From: Spirochaetia bacterium
GTDB lineage: Bacteria; Spirochaetota; Spirochaetia; Treponematales; Treponemataceae
Assembly: GCA_900769325.1 (NCBI GenBank)
Contig: CAAGGF010000021.1
Span: 1 to 14,025 of the forward strand
Direction: 5' to 3'
DNA length: 14,025 nucleotides
The notes below the pieces were generated by a model. That model was not told the origin of the DNA. It made no database searches and was given only the letters and a program-made list of their open reading frames with translations. The position numbers were made by a program, and so were the translations under genes. Below are positions 5,283 through 12,288 of the stretch, in pieces (within the stretch, counting starts at the first letter, position 1; every line of letters starts with the position of its first letter).

Positions 5283-6812
5283 TCAGTTTCTTTTCCATGT
5301 TGTTCCTTGCGGAGTGTCTATGATTGTAATTCCTATGTCTGAAAGAATTTTTCTGATTTCGTCTGCCCGTGAAAAATTCTTTTCTGATTTTGCTTTTTTT
5401 CTTTCGTCTAAAAGTGCCTGAATTTCTTGTGCTTCCGGGTCTGATGAATAGTCCTGAATTTCGGTTTTGTTCTGGTCTTGGGAAAGTTCCTGTGCTTTTT
5501 TTGCTCCGTCGATGAGTTTGAGACCTAAAACGCTGTCCATTCTGCTTATGACTTCAAGAGTTTCTTCCGGTTTAATTGAATTGTCTTTGAGTATTTTTGA
5601 AATCTGACTTAACGCAACAGGTGTTAAAAGATCGTTTTCAAGTGCAGCACTGAATGCATCAAGATATTTTTTTGAACCTTCAGAAAGTCCTTGAGTGTCT
5701 TTTGCTTCGCCTTTTTTGTAAGTTTTTTCGTTTTCAAGATGAATATTTGCTTTGTTTGCTGTTTTTACGATTTTTTGAATCAGGTTGTTTCTTCCGTTTT
5801 TTGCAGAATCCATTGCATCCCAGCTGAAGTAAATTTGTTTTCTGTAGTGGCTGCTTAAAAGGAAAAATCTGTAGTCGAGGGCATTGTAGCCTTTGTCTAA
5901 AATCGTCTGAAGCCTTAAAAAATTGCCTTTTGATTTCGACATTTTATTTCCGCCTTCGATTACAAGGAATTCGTTGTGAAGCCAGTAATTTACCCACGGA
6001 CCTTTTTTGCGTTCTTCTTCTGAAAAACTTCCTTCGCTTTGTGCAATTTCGTTTGTGTGATGAACGGGAACATGGTCGATTCCGCCAGTGTGAATGTCAA
6101 AATGTTTTCCAAGGTATTTCATGCTCATTGCAGAACATTCGATGTGCCAGCCCGGATAACCTTGCCCCCACGGAGAAGGCCATGTCATTGCCTGAGATTC
6201 AAATTTTGATTTTGTAAACCACAGAACAAAATCGCCTGGATTTTTTTTGTTTGAATCAATCACGACTTCTTTGCGTTTTCCAGCCCCTTCTTTTAATTCT
6301 TCAAGATTTAAATTTGCAAGTTTTCCGTAATCCGGGAAAGTTGAAATATCGAAATAAAGGTTTCCGCCTGCCATGTAAGTGTGACCGTTTTTTTCGATTT
6401 GTTTGATTAATTCTATCATTTCTTCGATGTGTTCTGTTGCTTTGCAGATTACATCTGGGTGGCGGATATTAAGGGCATCGATATCTTTCATGAAGGCATC
6501 TGTGTAAAATTGTGCGATTTCAAGGACAGTTTGATGCTTTTCTTCGGCAGTTTTTACCATTTTGTCTTCGCCGTCATCGCTGTCTCCGGTCAAATGTCCG
6601 ACATCTGTGATGTTCATTACATGTTTTATATCGTATCCTAAAAAGGTGAGCGTTTTGTCGAGAATATCTAAAAAAACATACGCCCGTAAATTTCCGATGT
6701 GTGCGTAGTTATAAACAGTAGGACCGCAGCCGTAAAAACCTACAAAATTTTCGTGAATCGGTTTGAACTCCTGAAGAGTGCGACCCATGGTATTATATAA
6801 CTTTAAACTCAT
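5283..6812 (-). CDS. cysS: Cysteinyl-tRNA synthetase
   Basis: A 509-residue class I aminoacyl-tRNA synthetase that charges tRNA-Cys with cysteine. The ATP-binding signature appears as HIGN at 38-41 in VYNYAHIGNLRAY, and KMSKS at 290-294. Zinc ligands are visible as C29, C226, H251 and E255, with the spacing known from the E. coli enzyme (C28, C209, H234, E238). The C-terminal part (about 340-509) contains the helical tRNA-binding region and the Cys-family tail ending TPQGTTWKRN. Full length, somewhat longer than the E. coli protein. The ATG has GAGG 5 nt upstream. It is the first gene of the minus-strand run that continues into the sigma/anti-sigma genes, and has its own promoter in the divergent gap shared with murB. 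Confidence 0.97.
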   Translation of the reverse strand: MSLKLYNTMGRTLQEFKPIHENFVGFYGCGPTVYNYAHIGNLRAYVFLDILDKTLTFLGYDIKHVMNITDVGHLTGDSDDGEDKMVKTAEEKHQTVLEIAQFYTDAFMKDIDALNIRHPDVICKATEHIEEMIELIKQIEKNGHTYMAGGNLYFDISTFPDYGKLANLNLEELKEGAGKRKEVVIDSNKKNPGDFVLWFTKSKFESQAMTWPSPWGQGYPGWHIECSAMSMKYLGKHFDIHTGGIDHVPVHHTNEIAQSEGSFSEEERKKGPWVNYWLHNEFLVIEGGNKMSKSKGNFLRLQTILDKGYNALDYRFFLLSSHYRKQIYFSWDAMDSAKNGRNNLIQKIVKTANKANIHLENEKTYKKGEAKDTQGLSEGSKKYLDAFSAALENDLLTPVALSQISKILKDNSIKPEETLEVISRMDSVLGLKLIDGAKKAQELSQDQNKTEIQDYSSDPEAQEIQALLDERKKAKSEKNFSRADEIRKILSDIGITIIDTPQGTTWKRN

Positions 6813-6839
6813 AAAAACCTCGAAATTTCAATTTTTTTC

Positions 6840-6868
6840 ATTATAATGAATAATTTATACCGTTTCAA
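6840..6868 (-). promoter_or_regulatory. Promoter of cysS (TTGAAA-17-TATAAT)
   Basis: On the minus strand, TTGAAA (6868-6863) and TATAAT (6845-6840) are separated by exactly 17 bp. Transcription would begin near 6833, about 20 nt before the cysS ATG (6812). The -10 lies in a perfect 14-bp palindrome, TTCATTATAATGAA (6837-6850), so TATAAT is also present on the plus strand (6842-6847) facing murB, though the matching plus-strand -35 is poor (CTCGAA at 6819-6824). The short leader leaves no room for a T-box. Confidence 0.65.
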
Positions 6869-6952
6869 TTGAGAGTTTTCGTTTTGAAGAATCTGAATTT
6901 AAGTCAGGTGGATTTTAAATATTTTTACTCTAATTTCAAGGTTCACAAAAAT

Positions 6953-7921
6953 ATGGATTTTATATATAATTTTTCTATGGATTTAATTTCTTGCGTAGAA
7001 AATTTTTGTAAATCTCATCCTGAATATTCATTTACAGTCAGATTTCATGAACCGATTGCAGTAAAAACAACTTTTAAAATCGGCGGAACTTCACTTGTTT
7101 TTTGTGAACCAAACGATTTAAATTCTTTTTGCGGATTTTTAGAATTTTTAATCACAAAAAAAATCAAATATTTTATTTTAGGCGGCGGAAGTAACATCGT
7201 ATTCTGCGATAATGAATTTCCTGGAGTCGTCCTTTCAACAGGAAAATTAAATTCAGTTTGTATAGAAGATTCTTCTGATTCTTCTGTTTTTGTAAGATGC
7301 TTTGCAGGAACTCCTGTTTCAAAAATCGTGAAATTTGCACTTGAGAATGATTTATGGGGACTTCAGGAATTTTCCGGGCTTCCAGGTTCTGTCGGAGGGG
7401 CGCTTTTTATGAACGCAAGGTGTTTTGAAAAAGAGGTAAGCGATGTTTTTGATAGTGCAGAATATTTTGATACGGAAACTTTGTCAGTAAAAAAAATTAA
7501 TTTTTCACCATCGGACTGGCAATATAAAAAATCGCCTTTTCAGAATCAAAAACGGGTAATTCTTTCCTCTGTTTTTAGGCTTTCAAAAAAATCTTCTTCG
7601 TTTCATGAAGATTTATTAAATGAAAACCGAAAATTCGTTTCTATGCGAAAGGAAAAAGGTCATTTTTCGTATCCTAGTGCGGGAAGCGTTTTTAAAAATA
7701 ACAGGAATTTTCTTCTTCCAACTGGTAAAATTATCGATGACTGCGGTTTAAAAGGAAAAAGATGCGGCAATGCTCAGATTGCACCGTTTCACGGGAATTT
7801 TATTATAAATCTTGGTGGAGCAACTTCTTGTGATGTAAAAAATCTTGTTCAGTTTGTTAGGGATGAAGTTTTAAAAAATAAGGGATTTTTGCTTGAACCA
7901 GAAATAATTTTTGTAGAATAG
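6953..7921 (+). CDS. murB: UDP-N-acetylenolpyruvoylglucosamine reductase (type II MurB)
   Basis: A 322-residue flavoenzyme that reduces UDP-GlcNAc-enolpyruvate to UDP-MurNAc with NADPH in peptidoglycan precursor synthesis. FAD-domain motifs are TTFKIGG (39-45), FILGGGSNIVF (74-84) and the SGLPGSVGGALFMNAR segment (141-156). The catalytic serine lies in YPSAGSVFKN (240-249, S245) and the general acid in LEPEI (E315). The PSAGSVFKN form and absence of the extra tyrosine loop indicate the type II group. The frame is open from a TTG at 6869, but ATG 6953 is chosen: it sits on an AAGG at 6938-6941 and gives a normal N-terminal length; ATG 6977 (8 residues shorter) also remains possible. It is transcribed divergently from cysS. 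Confidence 0.93.
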   Translation: MDFIYNFSMDLISCVENFCKSHPEYSFTVRFHEPIAVKTTFKIGGTSLVFCEPNDLNSFCGFLEFLITKKIKYFILGGGSNIVFCDNEFPGVVLSTGKLNSVCIEDSSDSSVFVRCFAGTPVSKIVKFALENDLWGLQEFSGLPGSVGGALFMNARCFEKEVSDVFDSAEYFDTETLSVKKINFSPSDWQYKKSPFQNQKRVILSSVFRLSKKSSSFHEDLLNENRKFVSMRKEKGHFSYPSAGSVFKNNRNFLLPTGKIIDDCGLKGKRCGNAQIAPFHGNFIINLGGATSCDVKNLVQFVRDEVLKNKGFLLEPEIIFVE

Positions 7922-7931
7922 TTTAATTTTG

Positions 7932-7960
7932 TGGAAAAAAAATAAAAAGTCTTATATAAT
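7932..7960 (+). promoter_or_regulatory. Promoter of the cyclic-nucleotide-binding protein operon
   Basis: TGGAAA (7932-7937), a 17-bp A-rich spacer and TATAAT (7955-7960) form a good sigma-70-type promoter directly after the murB stop. Transcription would start near 7967, giving a leader of about 40 nt before the TTG start at 8007. Confidence 0.6.
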
Positions 7961-8006
7961 AACTGTGAATATATTGTTTTTTTAGCATTATGTTCAGGGG
8001 AAACAG

Positions 8007-9182
8007 TTGTTACAGTTATCATTTGTAAATTTTAGAAAAGATTCCTATATTCTCGTAGAAGGAAAAAAAGATAACGATCGTTTTTATATTATAAAATCTG
8101 GTAAAGTTCGATGTTTTAAATCTAATGATCCTATGAATATTTCTGTAAAAGAACTTACGGTCGGTGATTTTATTGGTGTAATTCCGTGTATGTCAAGCCA
8201 CAATCAGATTGAAAATGCTGTTGCGTTGACGGATGTTGTTTGTATTTCAGTTCGCAAAGATCAGTATCCTGAGTTAATAGAAAAAAATACTCCTGTTGCT
8301 TTAAAAATCATCAAGACATTTGCAAACAGAATGAGGGCTTTAAACGAAACTTTAACTCAGCTGGCTTTTAAAAATGTGAGCCTTGAAACAACTGAACATA
8401 TTTTTGAAGTTGCAGAATATTACGATCTTGCCAGAAAATATGACATTGCAGCTTATGCTTATTACAGATATTTAAAAGAATGCCCTCAGGGAATAAATTT
8501 TGATGCAGCAAAAAAAAGGTTGAGCAGTTTAAAAGATTCTACAAATGCGGTTCATTTTGAGCCTACTTCAGATTTAACCCGTTTTTATCCAAAAGGTACG
8601 ATGATTTTTTCAGAAAGTCAGAACGGTCCTGATATGTTTGTAATTCAGGAAGGGCAGGTTTCAATTTCTAAAGTCGTTGACGGAAAAGAAGTTGTTTTGG
8701 CTGTTCTTTCGCGCGGTGATATGTTCGGGGAAATGGCTCTGCTTGAAAATAAACTTCGTTCTGCAAGTGCAATCGCTCACGAAGACTGTAAATTGATGGT
8801 AATTAACCGGCTGAATTTTGATCAGATGGTTTGTTCTCAGCCTCAGCTTATTGCACGCCTTACTACAACTTTATCAGAAAGAATGTGGGCAACTTACCGC
8901 CAGCTTGACAACACGAACTTAAAAGACAGTTATCAAAAATTAATTGATATGCTTTCTCTTCAGATTGAAAAAATTCATAAATATTCAGGTTCTTATAAAA
9001 CTGAACTTACAATCGAAGACCTTGTGAATATGTGTGCAATTCCAAAAAATCAGCAGGCTTCTGTAAAATTTCAGTTCCACGAGAATGCACCTGTAAAATT
9101 CATCGAAAATAAAATTTTTATTCCTGACTGCCTTGAAATTTTAAAACAGGCCGCAATTTACCGTAAGCAGAATTTTGAGTAG
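8007..9182 (+). CDS. Dual cyclic-nucleotide-binding domain regulator (Crp/Fnr-like)
   Basis: A 391-residue cytoplasmic protein with two cyclic-nucleotide-binding (CNB) domains. The first (about 8-112) keeps the beta-roll pattern (YIIKSGKVRCF, GDFIGVIP) but lacks the phosphate-binding cassette. A helical, TPR-like linker follows (about 128-176, YYDLARKYDIAAYAYYRYL). The second CNB domain (about 186-298) has an intact cassette, FGEMALLENKLRSASAIA (240-257), with E242 and R251 placed to bind the ribose and phosphate. The C terminus (about 305-391) resembles a weak Crp-type winged helix (LTIEDLVNMCAIP, then VKFIENKIFIPD) but the recognition helix is poor, so DNA binding is uncertain. The start is TTG, supported by AGGGG (7996-8000) 6 nt upstream; an ATG at 7990 is out of frame. 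A comparable gene neighbours murB in T. pallidum (recalled, TP0089). Confidence 0.85.
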   Translation: MLQLSFVNFRKDSYILVEGKKDNDRFYIIKSGKVRCFKSNDPMNISVKELTVGDFIGVIPCMSSHNQIENAVALTDVVCISVRKDQYPELIEKNTPVALKIIKTFANRMRALNETLTQLAFKNVSLETTEHIFEVAEYYDLARKYDIAAYAYYRYLKECPQGINFDAAKKRLSSLKDSTNAVHFEPTSDLTRFYPKGTMIFSESQNGPDMFVIQEGQVSISKVVDGKEVVLAVLSRGDMFGEMALLENKLRSASAIAHEDCKLMVINRLNFDQMVCSQPQLIARLTTTLSERMWATYRQLDNTNLKDSYQKLIDMLSLQIEKIHKYSGSYKTELTIEDLVNMCAIPKNQQASVKFQFHENAPVKFIENKIFIPDCLEILKQAAIYRKQNFE

Positions 9183-9192
9183 CGGGGTAAAA

Positions 9193-9723
9193 ATGAACAA
9201 AAAAAATCTGTTTTTTGTGCTTTGTTTTTTTTCGGTTTCAATTATTTTTGCCCAAAATATTCCAGACGGTTATGGCGGGGTAAAACTTGGGATGACAGTC
9301 GAAGAAACTAAAAAGGCGTTGAAAGACAATTCTGATTTTGGCTACAGGGGCGATAGGGATGTTTCTCTTTTGCCGGGTGAAAATAGAATTTTAATCGAAA
9401 CAGAAGGATTTCCAGGTTCTTTTTTGGAAAGGTGCTGGTTTCAGTTTTATGAAGAAAAACTTTATTCGATTACCGTAAATGTAAACCGCGAAAAAATCGA
9501 CCATTACAGCATTTTTTCAACTTTGTGCAAAAAATATGGAGATCCTTCCAACCTGAATCCTGAAAAATCTGTCTGGAAAAGTCAGTCTGTAATGATGAGC
9601 CTTGAGAGGCCTTTGACATTAAAATATGTTGATTTGCAAATTTTTGAAAAACTTCAGAATAAATCGACTGTAAGTCCTTCTGCGCAGGAAGTATTGCGCG
9701 AAATGTTTCTTGATTCTCTTTAA
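9193..9723 (+). CDS. Secreted protein of unknown function
   Basis: A 176-residue protein whose first 20 or so residues (MNKKNLFFVLCFFSVSIIFA) form a typical signal peptide with likely cleavage near AQ-N, so it should be exported to the periplasm. I do not recognise the family. The mature start, YGGVKLGMTVEETKKAL (about 27-43), has the pattern of small periplasmic domains with a short beta strand, GM-turn and helix; aromatic and basic residues follow, with no lipobox and no second membrane segment. The frame opens at 9175 inside the previous gene, but ATG 9193, preceded by GCGGGG (9182-9187), puts the signal peptide at the N terminus. It begins 10 bp after the regulator gene and is followed 9 bp later by the DUF192 lipoprotein, so the three are probably one operon. 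Confidence 0.75.
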   Translation: MNKKNLFFVLCFFSVSIIFAQNIPDGYGGVKLGMTVEETKKALKDNSDFGYRGDRDVSLLPGENRILIETEGFPGSFLERCWFQFYEEKLYSITVNVNREKIDHYSIFSTLCKKYGDPSNLNPEKSVWKSQSVMMSLERPLTLKYVDLQIFEKLQNKSTVSPSAQEVLREMFLDSL

Positions 9724-9732
9724 ATTTGCTCT

Positions 9733-10173
9733 ATGAAAAAATATTTAATCGTAACTTTTTTTTGTTTATTATTTTTAAGCTGTTCTCAAAAACTTCCTGT
9801 AAAGAATTTTTCTATAAAAAAATCATCTGGTGAGGAAGTTTTTCTAAAACTTGAAGTTGCCGATACTTTTGAAACGCGGCAAAAAGGTTTTATGTACCGA
9901 AAATCGATTCCTTCTGGAACGGGAATGCTTTTTGTTTTTGAAAAAGACCAGATTCTTTCGTTTTGGATGAAAAACACGCCGCATCCGCTTTCAATTGCTT
10001 ATATAAATGGAAGCGGAAAGATAATCGATATTTTTGATATGACTCCTTACAGCGTAAACAGCATCGTGAGTACAGGATATTCAAGATATGCACTTGAAGT
10101 TCCGCAAGGGTGGTTTGAAAAAAACGGAATAAAACGCGGCGATTTTATTGATTTGTCGCCATTATCCTTCTGA
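9733..10173 (+). CDS. DUF192-family lipoprotein
   Basis: A 146-residue protein of the DUF192 (COG1430) family, function unknown. The N terminus is a lipoprotein signal peptide with a relaxed lipobox ending at C17 (FLSC). The family pattern fills the rest: ADTFETRQKGFMYR (43-56), GMLFVFEKDQILSFWMKNT (64-82), PLSIAYINGSGKIIDI (85-100), LEVPQGWF (121-128) and IKRGDFIDL (133-141). It should be anchored in a membrane facing away from the cytoplasm. It lies 9 bp after the secreted-protein gene; no good ribosome site is seen, so translation may depend on coupling. Its last 12 bp overlap the end of the converging TPR gene, and no terminator separates them. Confidence 0.88.
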   Translation: MKKYLIVTFFCLLFLSCSQKLPVKNFSIKKSSGEEVFLKLEVADTFETRQKGFMYRKSIPSGTGMLFVFEKDQILSFWMKNTPHPLSIAYINGSGKIIDIFDMTPYSVNSIVSTGYSRYALEVPQGWFEKNGIKRGDFIDLSPLSF

Positions 10174-11310
10174 TTCTTCTAATTTTTTAAGTTCGTGAAG
10201 TGCGATAGGGTCATTCGGTGAATATTCAAGAACTGCCGTAAAGAATTTTTGTGCTTCGTCTTTTTTTCCGAGTTTTAGATTTAAATATCCAAGGTTTGAA
10301 ATTATTTTGATGTTTTCCGGTTCAATTGAGAACGCTTTCATCAGGGATTTTTGAGCATCTTCAAGTTTGTTTAATTCTATCTGGCAGATTGCAAGTTCGT
10401 TGTATAAATCTGCACTTTCTGTTCCGCCGCATTTTTCAGCCTGAATGAATGACTGTTCTGCATCGCTGAATCGTTTTAATTTTCTTAATCCCCAGCCGCA
10501 GATGAACCATGCGTTCCATGATTTTGGATTTTTTTGAAGGTATTCCCGGATGCAGTCAAGCCCTTCTTCATTTTTGTCTTCCGTAAGGAGCGTGTAGGCC
10601 TTTTCAAAATATTCGTTGTCGAGTTTTTCTGAAGAAATTTTTGAAACGAGTTCCTGGGCTCTTTCTTTTCGGTATGTGCTGTTTTCGTCTTCGTTTTTGT
10701 CGTCGAAAGTGAGTGCAAGGTATGTTTCAAATGCTTCTCGGGCGTTTTTGTATTCGTGGTGTTTTAAATAGAAAAATCCGGCGTTGAAAAAGGCCTCGAC
10801 AACAGGCGGTTCTGCATTCATTGCCATTTTGTAATAGCTTAATGCATCGTTATCGTAGGCATCGGCATCATCTATAAGACCTGAATTTCGGAAGGAAGAG
10901 CCCCTTTGGTCCAAAAAAAGAGCGGTATTCAGGATTGTTGCAGAATTTTCAGGATCGATTCCTTTTAAAACCATAAAAAGTTCTTCGGCTAAATCCCATT
11001 CTTCGTTTCTTGTTTTGATGATTGCCGCTTCGTTGATTTCTTTTTCGATGTTAGGGCGGACTTTTTTGATGATTGAACGGTAATAGTCAAGATGCGGATT
11101 GTGCCTGTCGTATGCCAAAACGGTAAGAATTCCTGCAAGAATTTGTTCTTCTGTTATGTCTTTTGTGTTGAAAGAATCCGGGTCGTCTTTTTGCTTTTTT
11201 TGAACTGGAAGCGGAATTGTGGTGTCAAGCGGAAATGCGTTTTTTGAAAAACTGAAGTTTTCCGGGAGAGTCATAAAATAAACTGATTCTAAAGAATTTG
11301 AAGTGCTCAT
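10162..11310 (-). CDS. Tetratricopeptide-repeat protein
   Basis: A 382-residue cytoplasmic protein built largely of TPR helix pairs, which usually act as protein-binding scaffolds. Recognisable repeats are at about 154-200 (FFNAGFFYLKHHEYKNAREA), 232-262, 263-296 (AWFICGWGLRKLKRFSDAEQ), 300-334 (DLYNELAICQIELNKLEDAQ) and 335-369 (ISNLGYLNLKLGKKDEAQKF). The first 50 residues are polar and look disordered. No signal peptide, membrane segment or catalytic motif is seen. The ATG has AGGA about 6 nt upstream and lies 19 bp after the PilZ gene, so the two are probably co-transcribed; the TPR protein could be a partner of the PilZ receptor, which is inference. The 3' end overlaps the DUF192 gene. 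Confidence 0.88.
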   Translation of the reverse strand: MSTSNSLESVYFMTLPENFSFSKNAFPLDTTIPLPVQKKQKDDPDSFNTKDITEEQILAGILTVLAYDRHNPHLDYYRSIIKKVRPNIEKEINEAAIIKTRNEEWDLAEELFMVLKGIDPENSATILNTALFLDQRGSSFRNSGLIDDADAYDNDALSYYKMAMNAEPPVVEAFFNAGFFYLKHHEYKNAREAFETYLALTFDDKNEDENSTYRKERAQELVSKISSEKLDNEYFEKAYTLLTEDKNEEGLDCIREYLQKNPKSWNAWFICGWGLRKLKRFSDAEQSFIQAEKCGGTESADLYNELAICQIELNKLEDAQKSLMKAFSIEPENIKIISNLGYLNLKLGKKDEAQKFFTAVLEYSPNDPIALHELKKLEESEG

Positions 11311-11329
11311 AATTTTCCTGTTTTAAAAT

Positions 11330-12247
11330 TTAGTTTGTATTTTTTGAATTTTCTTGTTCTTGGTTTTCTATCGTTTTTGAAGATTCGTCTTCTGTGCCTT
11401 CTGCATCGCCTTTGGTTTGTTCCTGTTCTTTTGTTTCTTGGTCGAGGAAATGTTTTCTGTTGTAAGTCAGATAGTCGTTTATTCTTAATTTGTAGGCTAG
11501 AGGAACTGTTTCTTCGTTGAATTTGAGGCTGAGGCTTACAAGACCGTTTTTATTTTCGATTGGAGTTACTTTTACGATTGTTGCAAAAACTTCGATTGTT
11601 TCCTGCGGTTCGATAAAATTTAATTTTAAAAGTGCGTCCTTTCCTGAAAAAGATTCGTTTCCTTGCGAGATAACTTGTGCACCGGAAAAAGAAATGTCCC
11701 AGAGAATGCAGCGGAAGTTTTTTGTTTCTATTGAAATTGTTGATTCGCGTTTTTCAAGAGCAATTTTCTTTTGGACAGATTCTGTTAAAGTGATTCTCTC
11801 TTCTTTGCGGTGAATGAAACTTTCTTTTGCTGAAATCAAAGTTCCGATTTTTACGATTAAATCATCCGGCGGAATTTGTGAAAAATTTATTGTTACGACG
11901 GCAAGTTCTGAACTTCTCATGTAAGGTTCGATTGCACTGACTTTTCCGTTTACAAAGAATGCAAGGCTCTGGTTGTCTTCCTGTAAAAATCCGAATCGGA
12001 CGCTTACGGGCGGAACTTGTTTTTTTGAAACGATTTTGTACGCTCCGCCTGATGTTCCGATGATGATTTTTACCATTTGGAGCGAACATGAGTTTATAAT
12101 GCAAGGCCATTGAGCACCGTTACATTTGATGTAAATTTGTCGTGGATCGAGTTTCAGGGACCGTAGAATTTCTTTTGTAAAAACTATTTCGTTTTCCCGG
12201 TATAAATTGTAGTAAGTTGTGACAATTTGATTGTTGATTATCCCCAT
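11330..12247 (-). CDS. PilZ-domain c-di-GMP-binding protein
   Basis: A 305-residue protein. Residues about 1-140 form an N-terminal region of mixed strands (possibly a PilZN/YcgR-like domain), and about 145-262 a PilZ domain. Both c-di-GMP-binding elements are visible: R147-KEE-R151 (RxxxR) and D184-I-S186-F-S-G189 (DxSxxG), followed by the expected beta strands. The C-terminal 40 residues (about 265-305) are a Glu/Gln/Lys-rich, probably disordered tail. In spirochaetes PilZ proteins link c-di-GMP to motility and envelope functions; the output here is unknown. The ATG has no ribosome site, and the best promoter lies so close that the mRNA would start at or within a few bases of it. It precedes the TPR gene by 19 bp. 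Confidence 0.87.
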   Translation of the reverse strand: MGIINNQIVTTYYNLYRENEIVFTKEILRSLKLDPRQIYIKCNGAQWPCIINSCSLQMVKIIIGTSGGAYKIVSKKQVPPVSVRFGFLQEDNQSLAFFVNGKVSAIEPYMRSSELAVVTINFSQIPPDDLIVKIGTLISAKESFIHRKEERITLTESVQKKIALEKRESTISIETKNFRCILWDISFSGAQVISQGNESFSGKDALLKLNFIEPQETIEVFATIVKVTPIENKNGLVSLSLKFNEETVPLAYKLRINDYLTYNRKHFLDQETKEQEQTKGDAEGTEDESSKTIENQEQENSKNTN

Positions 12248-12253
12248 ATAATA

Positions 12254-12282
12254 AATATAAATTAAAAGAATTTATTCGTCAA
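12254..12282 (-). promoter_or_regulatory. Promoter upstream of the PilZ gene (TTGACG-17-TATATT)
   Basis: On the minus strand, TTGACG (12282-12277), a 17-bp spacer and TATATT (12259-12254) give a strong match to the sigma-70 consensus. The start point would be about 12247, the A of the PilZ ATG. It sits in the 41-bp gap after the glycosidase gene (its -35 begins 7 bp from that gene's stop), so PilZ-TPR can be transcribed separately from the upstream genes. Confidence 0.55.
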
Positions 12283-12288
12283 TGAAAA

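Noticed and set aside
6813..6840. T-box or riboswitch controlling cysS
   Set aside because: The predicted leader is only about 20 nt, too short for a T-box, and no conserved T-box sequence is seen.
6869..6952. TTG start 28 codons upstream for MurB
   Set aside because: It gives an unusually long N terminus without a ribosome site; ATG 6953 or 6977 fits the family length.
9175..9192. Start of the secreted protein inside the regulator gene
   Set aside because: It would put six polar residues before the signal peptide; ATG 9193 follows a GCGGGG site and gives a standard signal sequence.
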